IMG/VR virus record: IMGVR_UViG_3300025728_000001
Location: 1 to 64,000 of that record
From: a virus
Length of the DNA stretch: 64,000 bases
Strand: one strand, 5' to 3'
The notes beneath the pieces were generated by a model. That model was given only the letters and a program-made list of their open reading frames with translations. It made no database searches and was not told the origin of the DNA. Below, piece after piece: positions 49,329-57,855 of this stretch (position 1 is its first letter; each line of letters opens with the position of its first letter). The translations under genes and the position numbers were made by a program.

Positions 49329-51623
49329 ATGGCCAGGGCGAAGAAAGAAAAACAGTTGGTGCTCGATGCCGATCCGCGCTGGCCTGCGTTTGTTGCCCGG
49401 TATGCCTTCGAACAGTACAAGTTCGCCGTCGAAGTGTGCGGCATGGGCATTGTGGGCAAGCCCGTAACGCACCAGCAGAAAGAACTGTTCGATGAGGCCT
49501 CGCCCTATGGCTGCCGGGTGTCGGTGGCGTCTGGCCACGGCTGCTTTGCGCTGGGCACTAAACTCATGCTCGCCAGCGGTGAGCCGATTGCCGTAGAGGA
49601 CGTGAAGTCTGGCCAGCGCCTCATGGGCGCCGACGGCTCGCACGCCACCACGGTCCTGGAGCTTAAGCGTGGGCGCCAGGCCATGTACCGGTTCACCTAT
49701 ACCGACGGCACCAGCCACACATTCAACGAAGCACACATTCTTTGCCTGGTGGCCATCGCGCCCGATGGTGACGTGGGCGTGGGCGCCGAGATTGAAACGT
49801 CCGTAGAGCAGTGGTTGACCTGGGGGGCGGACAAGCAGGCCCGGTATGCGACCTATCGAAGCGATGCCAAGTCGTTCCGGCGCCCACTGCGCAACCTGTC
49901 GGTGTCTCCATACGTCATGGGCCAGCGGCTGGCGCTTTCTGGTGAGCTGATCCCCGCCGATTACCTGTACAGCGGCCAGGCGCAACGCCAAGAGCTGCTG
50001 GATGGCATGGTGGGGCGTGCTGGCGCCCAATTCATTAGTGGGAGCGAGGCTGTCACCCGTCAAGTGAGCTGGCTGGCGCGTTCGGTTGGGTACCACTCCA
50101 GTGTGGTGCGCCTTGAGTCCGGCAACTGGCTGGCCAAGATCGATCGGTTGCCTGGCGCGCTGCACTTCGCGATTGCTTCCTGTGAGGCGCTGGGGGAGGG
50201 CGACTACTACGGCTTCACCCTGGACGGCGACAACCGGCTGCTTGGGCATGACTTCACCGTTCTGCACAACACCGGCAAGACTAGGAGTTTTGGCGTTATA
50301 GCGCTTTGGCACCTGCTCTGCTATCGCAACTCAAACACCTACATCACCGCGCCAAAGCTCAAGACGGTACGGGAGGGTGTCTGGAAGGAAATCACCACAC
50401 TCAAGGCGCAGATCGAGAAAGGCCCGCACGCCTGGATTGCGCAATACATCACCATCCAGGCCGAAAAGGTCTACATCAACACCAAGTCGGCTATCTGGTA
50501 CGTCACGACCCGTACAGCGCCCCGCGGCTCGCCTGAGAACCTGGCCGGTACCCACGGTGATTACCTCTTATGGATGGCGGATGAGGCGTCAGGCATCCCG
50601 GACGAAAACTTTGGTGTGATCGGTGGCGCCCTCACCGATCCGCGTAACCGTTTCATCATGGCCAGCCAGCCTACCCGTAGCAGCGGGTTCTTTCGTGACT
50701 CGCACCACAGTAAGAGCAAGCGCCAGGGCGGGGCGTGGACAAGCCTCACATTCAGCTCCGAAGAGTCGACGCTGGTTGGTATCGAGTTCATCAAGGAAAA
50801 GCTCATCCAGTACGGTGGGCGCGATGAAATGGAATACCAGATCAAGGTCCGGGGCATGTTCCCGACCAACTCAAGCAAGTACCTGCTCAGCCAGGCAGCC
50901 CTTGAGCGCGTCATTGAAGGCCCGAACGTCATTCTGCCGGGCGAAGCCTATGGTCACCTGATCATCGTCGACGTGGCGGCGGGCGTAGGGCGAGACAAGA
51001 CCGTGGCCACCCATATGAAGGTGATCGGCAACGGCGACCGCATGAGCGCAGACCGGCGCCGGATTGAGGTAGTGGCGGTACCGGTCTACACCAACACCGA
51101 AGACTGGACACCGGTGGCGGTGAAGGTGCTGGACTACGCGGCGCAGTTCTCCAACGTAACGATCATCGTCGACACCAACGGCATGGGTAACCAGTTCCTC
51201 AAGCGGCTGATAGAGCTGTCGGGCGGCGGTATCCATGCCAAGGGCTGTCGCTGGGGTGAATTGCCGTTCAGCAACGAATACCGCAAGCGATTCCTCAATC
51301 AGCGGGCGCAAAGCACCGTGCACCTGGTTGAGGCGATCAAGGACGGCGTGGTACGTCTGTCGAGCCAGTACAAAAAGGATCTGATCGACCAGGGCAGCCG
51401 TATTCCTTACTTCCTGGACGAGCTGGGGCGATATCACATCGCCCGCAAGCAGGACATGGCCGCCGAGGGTCTGCCATCCCCCGACCTTTTGGACACGCTC
51501 GCCATGGCGTTTCTGGAATCTGCGGACTACGTGCCAGCGCAAGGCGAGGCCGTCAGCCTCAGCACAGACAGGCGCCAGGCCGCACTTGATGCGGCTCGCG
51601 AGGCGCTGGCGGGCATCACGTAA
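49329..51623 (+). CDS. terL: terminase large subunit interrupted by an intein
   Basis: 764 residues as translated. Residues 1-71 and 315-764 make a 521-residue terminase after splicing. The junction forms VASGHG+TGKTRSFG, a complete Walker A. Walker B is YLLWMADEAS. The nuclease domain shows acidic residues in GHLIIVDVAAG, VTIIVDTNG and DLLDTLAM. TerL powers DNA entry to the capsid and cuts the concatemer. Unspliced protein would have a split Walker A and be inactive, so packaging depends on splicing. Upstream is a degenerate paralogue without the intein. Confidence 0.9.
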   Translation: MARAKKEKQLVLDADPRWPAFVARYAFEQYKFAVEVCGMGIVGKPVTHQQKELFDEASPYGCRVSVASGHGCFALGTKLMLASGEPIAVEDVKSGQRLMGADGSHATTVLELKRGRQAMYRFTYTDGTSHTFNEAHILCLVAIAPDGDVGVGAEIETSVEQWLTWGADKQARYATYRSDAKSFRRPLRNLSVSPYVMGQRLALSGELIPADYLYSGQAQRQELLDGMVGRAGAQFISGSEAVTRQVSWLARSVGYHSSVVRLESGNWLAKIDRLPGALHFAIASCEALGEGDYYGFTLDGDNRLLGHDFTVLHNTGKTRSFGVIALWHLLCYRNSNTYITAPKLKTVREGVWKEITTLKAQIEKGPHAWIAQYITIQAEKVYINTKSAIWYVTTRTAPRGSPENLAGTHGDYLLWMADEASGIPDENFGVIGGALTDPRNRFIMASQPTRSSGFFRDSHHSKSKRQGGAWTSLTFSSEESTLVGIEFIKEKLIQYGGRDEMEYQIKVRGMFPTNSSKYLLSQAALERVIEGPNVILPGEAYGHLIIVDVAAGVGRDKTVATHMKVIGNGDRMSADRRRIEVVAVPVYTNTEDWTPVAVKVLDYAAQFSNVTIIVDTNGMGNQFLKRLIELSGGGIHAKGCRWGELPFSNEYRKRFLNQRAQSTVHLVEAIKDGVVRLSSQYKKDLIDQGSRIPYFLDELGRYHIARKQDMAAEGLPSPDLLDTLAMAFLESADYVPAQGEAVSLSTDRRQAALDAAREALAGIT
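49542..50270 (+). mobile_element. intein (243 residues) inserted in the terminase Walker A motif
   Basis: Begins at Cys72 (CFALGTKLMLASGE, block A) and ends at Asn314 (GDNRLLGHDFTVLHN, block F) with Thr as +1 residue. Block B is TFNEAHILCLV with the conserved His. The middle keeps features of a LAGLIDADG endonuclease (IPADYLYSGQ, then LLDGMVGRAG, then VSWLARSVGYHSS), but the second LAGLIDADG motif lacks its Asp-Gly end (MVGRAG), so nuclease activity is probably lost. Splicing residues are intact. Confidence 0.88.
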
Positions 51624-51694
51624 CAAACAATGTTTTGATAATGCGTAATCCGCTGATATGCTGGCGCCCGCCCCACATATTCGGAACAAAACTT

Positions 51695-52381
51695 ATGAGT
51701 GATTTTGTGTGCCGTAAGAGCATGACGCCCTGCAAGACACCGGGTATGTGCTCGCCGCACGGCGGATGCCCCAGCACTGAGCAAGTCAGCAGCGCATGGC
51801 TGGCGCAGCTGCGCAGTGAGTACCTGGTGTTTGGTCAGCAAGCCACGGCTTTGAAGGCCGAGAACGTCCGTCTGCGCGAACAGGTTGCCGCACTGCAATC
51901 CAGTCCGCTGGATGCGCGGCTTGCTGGCTTCTGGCGCTCCCCGAAGGAAATGCCGCCAGAGGACGCCCAAGTGGTGGTGCTGCGCGATGCCGGCAACGTG
52001 GGGAATGGTCAGCACCCTGGCCACCGCTGTGGGCGCTGGCTTGAGCTGACCACGGCCAGTCGCCTTATGTTCGCCTGCGATGCGCTTTCAACCGGAAACG
52101 TTATCGGCTGGGTTGGCGCTGATGAGTTCCTAGGGCTTGAGGGTTTGAGCGCCAACGCCTGCCGCTATCTGTGGTTGCGCGACAAGGACGAAACGACGGC
52201 GGCCCATTTCCTTGGTTATTCGGACGGCAGTGTTGGCGATTCGATCCTTGATAAGGCAATGAGCAGGGAGAGCGGCGAAGAGTTTCGATGCAAGACCTGC
52301 TATTGCGAATGGATAGGCACCAAAGCCCATCCAGATACCGCTTGTGAAGCCCCAGACGTTAGAGCGGGGCGTCGGCCATGA
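51695..52381 (+). CDS. hypothetical phage protein with RYxWLR module, 228 aa
   Basis: Start at 51695; upstream frame rejected because no ribosome site. CRKSMTPCKTPGMCSPHGGC opens a Cys-rich N-terminus (7-26). A leucine-rich coiled coil follows (TALKAENVRLREQVAAL), then GFWRSPKEMPPEDAQVVVL and the CRYLWLRDKD module shared with 668 and 53622. The last 30 residues hold CKTCYCEW. Several metal-site-like clusters, no recognised enzyme. Confidence 0.55.
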   Translation: MSDFVCRKSMTPCKTPGMCSPHGGCPSTEQVSSAWLAQLRSEYLVFGQQATALKAENVRLREQVAALQSSPLDARLAGFWRSPKEMPPEDAQVVVLRDAGNVGNGQHPGHRCGRWLELTTASRLMFACDALSTGNVIGWVGADEFLGLEGLSANACRYLWLRDKDETTAAHFLGYSDGSVGDSILDKAMSRESGEEFRCKTCYCEWIGTKAHPDTACEAPDVRAGRRP

Positions 52382-52563
52382 GTGACGGAGCACTGGCCGC
52401 GCTGGTGATCTGCTACCTGGCTGGCAGCTCCATCACCCTCATGAGCATGGACGCGCCCAGCAAAGTGCGTTTCCTGTACCGCCGTCTCGCGCTGTGGCCG
52501 CTGTACTGGGCCTACCTGCTCGTAAAGATGGCTTTCATGCTGGCGCACGAGCTGCGCCGGTAA
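52378..52563 (+). CDS. small membrane protein, 61 aa
   Basis: Starts in the previous stop. Two hydrophobic stretches: 4-22 (GALAALVICYLAGSSITLM) and 36-56 (LALWPLYWAYLLVKMAFML), with Arg residues between and after. No family recognised. Confidence 0.55.
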   Translation: MSDGALAALVICYLAGSSITLMSMDAPSKVRFLYRRLALWPLYWAYLLVKMAFMLAHELRR

Positions 52564-52605
52564 ACACCCTTTCAACCCCAACCCATAAACCCGAGGAACA
52601 TCACC

Positions 52606-53625
52606 GTGCCTGTACTCCATAGCGCTATTCACAAGATCGACAAGAAGCCAGACGGCACCCCGGCCGTGCTGCACCTTGGCCGTTCCGAGCAGGTCGAGAG
52701 CATGGCCCGCGATGAGCTGATGAGTCAGTTCAACGACAGCTACAACGCCACTACCGGCAAGGCTTGGGGTTTCTTTCACCCGGAGTCCGGGGCGCACCCA
52801 CTGCGCGGATGGCTCACGACGTACCTGGCTGGCGCGTCTGACTTCCTGACGTTCAGCACCATCGCCGTCGAACACCTGACCAGGCTCATGGAAGAATCGA
52901 ATCTGACCACGGGCGGCCACGCGCTCTTCTGCCACTACCGTCAAGGTATGACCGACTACCTGGTCATCGCCCTGGTGCAGGAAACCGAAGCGCTGACAAT
53001 GACCGAAGAGCTGGACCTGATCAGAGGCAAGCGCCTGGACCTGGACCACCTGCGCCTGGCCGCGCGTATCAACCTGTCGGAGTGGGCGAGTAATTCCGCG
53101 TCCAAGCAATACGTCTCTTATCTCAAGGGTAAGAACGGCAAGCGGGCCAGCGAGTATTTCCGCGACTTCGTTGGTGTGCAGGAAGGCGTCGACGGCGCCG
53201 GCGAAACCCGGACCTTGCTCAAGGCGTTCAGTGACTTCGTTGAAAGCGAGGATCTGCCAGAAGAGTCCACCCGTGAGCGCACCAAGGCACTGATCGATTA
53301 CGCCAGCAGCCAGACCAAGCGGGGCGAGTCGATGAATCTTGAAGAGCTGTCGGAGCTGATCGACGAAGAGCGCCCGAAAGCCTTCTATGATCACATCCGG
53401 GCCAAGGACTACGGCCTGTCTCCTGAAATCCCGGCCGATAAACGCGTTCTGAATCAGTTCCGCCGCTTCACCGGGCGCACAGATGGCATGTCGATCAGCT
53501 TTGATTCGCATCTGCTGGGCTCTAAGGTCGCGTTTGACCAAGAGGGCGGCACGCTGACACTGAGCGGCCTGCCAACCCAGCTCACCGAACAGCTGAAACG
53601 CGCCGCAAAGGACGCCAACGCATGA
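52606..53625 (+). CDS. ndpA: NdpA/YejK-like nucleoid-associated protein
   Basis: 339 residues, GTG start after GAGGAACATC. The pattern fits the YejK family: [15 protein letters not shown] near the start, [35 protein letters not shown], and later [20 protein letters not shown]. The family binds the host nucleoid at AT-rich sites. Phage versions may compete with host H-NS-like or NdpA proteins, or pack DNA before packaging; either is inference. Confidence 0.75.
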   Translation: MPVLHSAIHKIDKKPDGTPAVLHLGRSEQVESMARDELMSQFNDSYNATTGKAWGFFHPESGAHPLRGWLTTYLAGASDFLTFSTIAVEHLTRLMEESNLTTGGHALFCHYRQGMTDYLVIALVQETEALTMTEELDLIRGKRLDLDHLRLAARINLSEWASNSASKQYVSYLKGKNGKRASEYFRDFVGVQEGVDGAGETRTLLKAFSDFVESEDLPEESTRERTKALIDYASSQTKRGESMNLEELSELIDEERPKAFYDHIRAKDYGLSPEIPADKRVLNQFRRFTGRTDGMSISFDSHLLGSKVAFDQEGGTLTLSGLPTQLTEQLKRAAKDANA

Positions 53626-54296
53626 AAAAGAGCAAATCAATTCAGGCTGTGATCCGCCGAGCCCGCGCACAGGGCCGGGCCGAGGCCGTCACGATGCTGA
53701 GCAGCCTTTGCCCTGAGGATGGCCTTGATAAGTGCATAGGCAGCTCAGCGAACGGTGACGCTGGCGACTACAGCAGCTATTGGGACGTGGACGCGCTGCG
53801 CAAGCTGCTGTGTGCTGATACCGAGGTGTGCGACAAGATCGATCGGTTGCACGGTGCGCATGAGTGGGTGTCGTACCTGGAGTTCGACCTTAAGAAGGCG
53901 CGCGAAGAGCTGGCGCTGGCCAAACCGAACGCCGCCCGGTACCAGCACCTAAAAGCTACGTGGGAGGATGGCGGCCTTATTGCGCAGCTGGATACGAACG
54001 TGAAGCCTGAGCACTGGGACGCGACCATAGATGCCGATATCGCCAAGACAGGCGTGGTGCGCGCCGACATTGAACGGATGACGATGGGGCTCGACCTCAG
54101 CGAAGAGCAGATTCTGGAGGCGATGGCGAGCGCACGACGAATGATCAACCTGGAGCGCTTGCCGCTGAGCATGCCAGCCAGCGCCGAATTCAATGCAGTA
54201 GTGCGAAAGAGCACAGAGGCCATGTTCGGCCCAATCATGGCTCCGCAGATGTACCCAGGCGCTTATAGCAAGTCGAGTGGTGGCGCCCATGAGTGA
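53622..54296 (+). CDS. hypothetical phage protein with RYxxLR module, 224 aa
   Basis: Basic start ([20 protein letters not shown]), helical throughout, then [15 protein letters not shown] and [15 protein letters not shown], the same module as in the 668 and 51695 products. Coupled to the NdpA-like gene by ATGA. Confidence 0.55.
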   Translation: MKKSKSIQAVIRRARAQGRAEAVTMLSSLCPEDGLDKCIGSSANGDAGDYSSYWDVDALRKLLCADTEVCDKIDRLHGAHEWVSYLEFDLKKAREELALAKPNAARYQHLKATWEDGGLIAQLDTNVKPEHWDATIDADIAKTGVVRADIERMTMGLDLSEEQILEAMASARRMINLERLPLSMPASAEFNAVVRKSTEAMFGPIMAPQMYPGAYSKSSGGAHE

Positions 54297-54486
54297 CGTG
54301 GAGCTTGTTCAGGTGGTTGTCAGTGTCGACGGCGCACTATGCCAAGTAGTGATCCCATCGGAGTACAAGCCGGCCTTGCTGCGCCTGATGCAGGGCTTCT
54401 GTGAGGGCGGCGCCTTGAAGGTGGTCCGCCTGCCCGATACGGTGGGGCTGATCCCACTGCATGACGTGATTAAGTCAGAATCATGA
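54289..54486 (+). CDS. hypothetical phage protein, 65 aa
   Basis: Start at 54289 overlaps the previous gene by 8 bases. Short mixed alpha/beta protein (VVVSVDGALCQVVIPSEYKP). No motif recognised. Followed by the third GTATAGGGATAC copy. Confidence 0.5.
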   Translation: MSDVELVQVVVSVDGALCQVVIPSEYKPALLRLMQGFCEGGALKVVRLPDTVGLIPLHDVIKSES

Positions 54487-54541
54487 AATGCGATAGAGTG
54501 GCGTTTTAGCACCACAAAAGCCGTTTTTTAACCGAAAGAAT

Positions 54542-54553
54542 GTATAGGGATAC
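54542..54553 (+). promoter_or_regulatory. GTATAGGGATAC element upstream of the LytTR gene
   Basis: Third exact copy, 54 bases before the ATG at 54608, flanked by AAT and TTTTT as in the repressor leader. Together the three sites define a likely control set. Confidence 0.65.
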
Positions 54554-54607
54554 TTTTTGGATCCCTTTTTTGCCCCAAACCAGTAAAACGATAAGGATGG
54601 AAACCGG

Positions 54608-55000
54608 ATGATCTTGAAGGCGTACAGGGATGGGCAATTTCATTACATCAAGGCCCGCGATTTCGCCGGGTTCAAGGCAGACAGCAAGTATGTGATAGGC
54701 GTCACCCCGGATGGGCGCGAGTGGTTGTTGTCGGATGGCGTGACCCTTAAGTCTATCGAGTCGGTGTTGCCCGACCTGATCCGGTTGAATCGTGGGGTGC
54801 TGGTCAAGCGCTCCCACGTCACCGGGCTGATTCGCACGCGCAAGGGCAGCAACATCGCTATCACCGTGGTGACGACGGCCGGCGAGTACAGGCTGGCGCG
54901 CCGCAACTGCGTGAGCACCATTGTCGAGCTGATCGAGCACAACCTTAGGCGCGAACGCTCCCCCACTTACCCCATGGATAAATCGCCAGATGAGCTTTGA
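54608..55000 (+). CDS. LytTR-type DNA-binding regulator
   Basis: 130 residues. SDGVTLKSIESVLPDLIRLN and RGVLVKRSHVTGLIRTR, then AGEYRLARRNCVSTIVELI form the beta-strand/helix order of a LytTR DNA-binding domain (about 40-118). There is no receiver domain, so it is not a two-component regulator. Phage LytTR proteins are thought to act as late-gene or lysogeny regulators. It stands at the head of the late unit and has its own copy of the shared operator. Confidence 0.7.
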   Translation: MILKAYRDGQFHYIKARDFAGFKADSKYVIGVTPDGREWLLSDGVTLKSIESVLPDLIRLNRGVLVKRSHVTGLIRTRKGSNIAITVVTTAGEYRLARRNCVSTIVELIEHNLRRERSPTYPMDKSPDEL

Positions 55001-55472
55001 AGACACAACCCCGGACTTGTCCGGTCTTATATCGCCCGCACCCACCGAAACGCTTGAGCAGGCCCGTGAGCGCATCATTGCCCAGGTGATGGACCGTCAG
55101 AAGGCATTGAGCGAGCAATTCAGTAAGGTCGATCACCCCTTTGTCAGTGAGGCCGCGCAGGATGACTACGAGCTGGCCGCCGAAGAGTTCCGGGCGCTGA
55201 TCAAGTGCGTGGTCCATTTGCCTAATTCGGTCGAGGGGGTGCGCTTCCTGGAAGGCTGGCACGCTAACCGTATGAAGCAAGTCGAGCTGCTGATGGATCA
55301 CGCCAGACCGGGCCAGCACATAGCGTTCGGCGCCGGTACCGAGCCCGTGGCCATCAGTGAAGAGTTTGCCAAGGGGATGCGGGCGGGCCTGTTGGTGGTT
55401 CGCGATATGTTCGGAAATTTCCCCCTGGCGCTGACGGTGAGTGAAGAGCCCGAAGACGACCCAGCGGAATAG
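54990..55472 (+). CDS. hypothetical phage protein, 160 aa
   Basis: Overlaps the LytTR stop. Helical, acidic (AQDDYELAAEEFRALIKCVV, VEGVRFLEGWHANRMKQVEL). No motif recognised. Ends at the terminator at 55488. Confidence 0.55.
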   Translation: MSFEDTTPDLSGLISPAPTETLEQARERIIAQVMDRQKALSEQFSKVDHPFVSEAAQDDYELAAEEFRALIKCVVHLPNSVEGVRFLEGWHANRMKQVELLMDHARPGQHIAFGAGTEPVAISEEFAKGMRAGLLVVRDMFGNFPLALTVSEEPEDDPAE

Positions 55473-55487
55473 CCCACAACGCTCCCG

Positions 55488-55516
55488 AAGCCCGCCCACA
55501 AAGCGGGCTTTGCTTT
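55488..55516 (+). terminator. intrinsic terminator after the LytTR unit
   Basis: AAGCCCGC (55488-55495) pairs with GCGGGCTT (55503-55510) around CCACAAA, followed by TGCTTTTC. Confidence 0.8.
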
Positions 55517-55571
55517 TCTGGTATGCTGAATAAATCTTATAAGCACCAGACTCTAAATTCAGGGTGGCACG

Positions 55572-55796
55572 ATGGAAGTAGCACGATTGGTTGAACTACT
55601 CGGCAACAAGAAGGCGGTAGCGGAGGCGCTGGGGCTGGCCTACCAAACCGTTTATTGCTGGGAAAAGGACGTACCGCCGAGACAGCTGCCTACCGTCCTG
55701 GTGGCGCTGGAGACAAAAAGCATTGAAGCGATGGAGCATTCCAAGTTGCTGGCGCGTGAAGCCAAGGCGCTGCGCCACCAGCTGACCACCGAGTAA
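55572..55796 (+). CDS. small Cro/YdaS-like HTH protein, 74 aa
   Basis: Residues 5-45: LVELLGNKKAVAEALGLAYQ, then TVYCWEKDVPPRQLPTVLVA, the YdaS/Cro helix-turn-helix. The rest is a charged helix (EHSKLLAREAKALRHQL), possibly a dimer interface. Free-standing between two terminators/hairpins, it is probably a separately controlled switch protein. A weak hairpin GGCGCT...AGCGCC (55797-55817) follows. Confidence 0.65.
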   Translation: MEVARLVELLGNKKAVAEALGLAYQTVYCWEKDVPPRQLPTVLVALETKSIEAMEHSKLLAREAKALRHQLTTE

Positions 55797-55879
55797 GGCG
55801 CTGGCGTGCAAAGCGCCGGCCAATCCCCTTTCCCCTGCATGTGACACTACCGCCCTGGCTATCAATGGGGTGCGTGGAC

Positions 55880-56176
55880 ATGATCGAAGAGTCGCGGTTT
55901 TATCGGGAGGTGCGCAAGTTTGCCACCACTGAGCCGACCTATTCCGCCAACTGCCAAGTGATCCGCACCGTTCCCAGTGACCGACACAACCTGTCGGCGG
56001 TGGCGCGGCGGGCGTTTGGTGATGCGACAGAAACGCGCACGATCCTTGCCGCGGCGGGCCTGCCCAATGTCGACTCCCCGCTGGTCGAGCAAGACCTGGT
56101 GCTGCCGACGATTGCCTACCTGCGCTATCTGAAAGAGAAGTGCGGGATCACCACAGCGGTTAGGACTGTTCGCTAA
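55880..56176 (+). CDS. putative baseplate or head-completion protein, gp53/LysM-like, 98 aa
   Basis: Three starts are possible (GTG 55841, ATG 55865, ATG 55880); the last is chosen since the preceding residues look non-coding and GGGG lies 10 bases upstream. DRHNLSAVARRAFGDATETRTILAAAGL is like the LysM-type domain of small T4 gp53-like baseplate proteins. Its place just upstream of the head genes fits a minor virion part. Weakly supported. Confidence 0.4.
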   Translation: MIEESRFYREVRKFATTEPTYSANCQVIRTVPSDRHNLSAVARRAFGDATETRTILAAAGLPNVDSPLVEQDLVLPTIAYLRYLKEKCGITTAVRTVR

Positions 56177-57249
56177 TGGCGGCCAAGGACCAGGGCCGGC
56201 CGGATGTGGTGCAGGACGCGCGCAAGGCCGGCAAGGAAGCCCGTGAGGCGTTTGAGTTCGATCTAAAGCGCCGTCTCGGGGACCAGGCCAAGATCCTGTC
56301 CGCCGACGACATGGGCGGGCTGTACGAACCAAAGCGCGGGCTGTTCACGTCGATTGACGGCAAGCCCCGCATGCTCACCTTTGACGACATCCTGGCGTTC
56401 AAGGCCGCGGTCAAAGACATTCAGCGGATGCACGGCCAGCACAGCAAGCAGGCGTCCGGCGGGATCCTGGTCAAGAAGGTGATCGACCTGTCCACGCCCC
56501 AGGACCGGGAGCGCGCCAACAAGCAGATCCATTTCGCGGTACCGATGAGCAATCGCGCGGGCGTGGTGCAGTTCCAGACCAACTCCGGCCCCAACTCCGA
56601 CGTATCGCGCCACACGGTGATGGTGCAGTTCCTTAGCTATGACGCGGCCCTATCGAGTGGTCAGCCGGCGCCCGAGGCGGCCAAGTCGCTGGCGCGCGGC
56701 AAGATCAAATACGACTGTAGCTGCAACCGGCACACGTTCTGGTTTCGCTACATCGCCAGCATTGGCAACTTCAACTACGGCCGCGCTGAGGATGGTTTTC
56801 CGCGCATCCGCAACCCCAAGCTGTACGGTGTTGCCTGCAAGCACGTCATCCGGGTTATGGCCACGCTGGGGCATTCAGGGACGTTCAACAACTACGCCCG
56901 GAAGATGATCGAGCACGGACGTAAAACGCTGAGCGGCAAACAGCAAATCATGACGGTGAAAGAGCAGCAGGCGTTTATTGACAACGCCACCAACGCTCGC
57001 CGCCGGGCGCGCACCGTCAAGACCTCCGAAGAGAAGCGCCTGGAGCGTGCCGCACAGCCCGCGCAGCAACGCAAAGCCGTAGAGGCGGCCAGGGTCAAGG
57101 CGGCGAATGACGAGCTGCGCAGAACGCACGCCACCAAGGTCAACAAGCCGGTGCCACTGGACAAGAAAATCAAGGCCATGATGAAGCTGGGCTACTCCGA
57201 ACAGGCCGCACGTATCGCCATCACCGCCGCCGACAACGCACAGGGTTAA
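56176..57249 (+). CDS. SWIM zinc-finger virion-associated protein, 357 aa
   Basis: The ATG overlaps the previous stop (TAATG). A clear SWIM motif: Cys181-Ser-Cys183 ... Cys221-Lys-His223 (CxCxnCxH), in KYDCSCNRHTFWFRYIASIG and VACKHVIRV. SWIM fingers bind DNA or proteins. The N-terminal 100 residues are basic/acidic helical and the C-terminal 100 is Arg/Ala-rich and helical. Located between the LysM-like protein and the portal, it is likely made with head proteins, but whether it enters the head is unknown. Confidence 0.6.
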   Translation: MAAKDQGRPDVVQDARKAGKEAREAFEFDLKRRLGDQAKILSADDMGGLYEPKRGLFTSIDGKPRMLTFDDILAFKAAVKDIQRMHGQHSKQASGGILVKKVIDLSTPQDRERANKQIHFAVPMSNRAGVVQFQTNSGPNSDVSRHTVMVQFLSYDAALSSGQPAPEAAKSLARGKIKYDCSCNRHTFWFRYIASIGNFNYGRAEDGFPRIRNPKLYGVACKHVIRVMATLGHSGTFNNYARKMIEHGRKTLSGKQQIMTVKEQQAFIDNATNARRRARTVKTSEEKRLERAAQPAQQRKAVEAARVKAANDELRRTHATKVNKPVPLDKKIKAMMKLGYSEQAARIAITAADNAQG

Positions 57250-57252
57250 GAC

Positions 57253-57762
57253 ATGCTCAACAACGTCGCTATTGCAATCAACAAGGCCAACCGCCAGCGC
57301 ACCCTGCGCGAGCCCAACGCTATCGAGTGTGTGCTGTTCACCAAGCGAGTCGACCGGGAGTCAGACAGCACCAGCTATGACGGCTATCCCACGCTGGGCG
57401 GCGCTGGCGTCATGAGCGATGAGGATGAGGTGAACTATTCGTGGGTGTACGCCTGCGATGCCAAGATTCACTTTGCCCAAGGCTTTGCCGCGCCGCTGGG
57501 CAACACGGCCGACGATGATGGGCGCCTCAACTACCCCGAGGGCGTGACAGAGGCGTCTATCGAGCCAATCCTTGATCCGGGTGCCGAAGGCTACGTGCAG
57601 CCGGCCAAGCGCATGCTGGTGGCCTTACTGATGGGGGACGGCCTGATCATCAACTACGAGATTGTTGACGTGACCGGTAACGTGAACATCCCGCCGTATA
57701 CCCGCAAGTACCTGGTTAATCCGCGCCCGGATGAAGAGGCGACCGGGGATCTGGAACCATAG
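57253..57762 (+). CDS. putative head protein, 169 aa
   Basis: Starts 3 bases after the SWIM gene. Beta-rich with acidic surface (YSWVYACDAKIHFAQGFAAP and MLVALLMGDGLIINYEIVDV). Position before the portal suggests a head completion or neck role. No family recognised. Confidence 0.45.
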   Translation: MLNNVAIAINKANRQRTLREPNAIECVLFTKRVDRESDSTSYDGYPTLGGAGVMSDEDEVNYSWVYACDAKIHFAQGFAAPLGNTADDDGRLNYPEGVTEASIEPILDPGAEGYVQPAKRMLVALLMGDGLIINYEIVDVTGNVNIPPYTRKYLVNPRPDEEATGDLEP

Positions 57763-57815
57763 CGCGCCCGTCCTCCATATGGTGCAAAGCCCCGCCCGGA
57801 AGGGCTCAAAACCGC

Positions 57816-57852
57816 CTGTACGCTGACCGGTAAATGGGACTAATGCGTACAG
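57816..57852 (+). promoter_or_regulatory. stem-loop directly upstream of the portal start
   Basis: CTGTACGC (57816-57823) pairs with GCGTACAG (57845-57852), loop 21, ending 3 bases before ATG at 57856. The portal has no AAGGAG-type ribosome site, so folding here may control its translation. Confidence 0.5.
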
Positions 57853-57855
57853 ACA

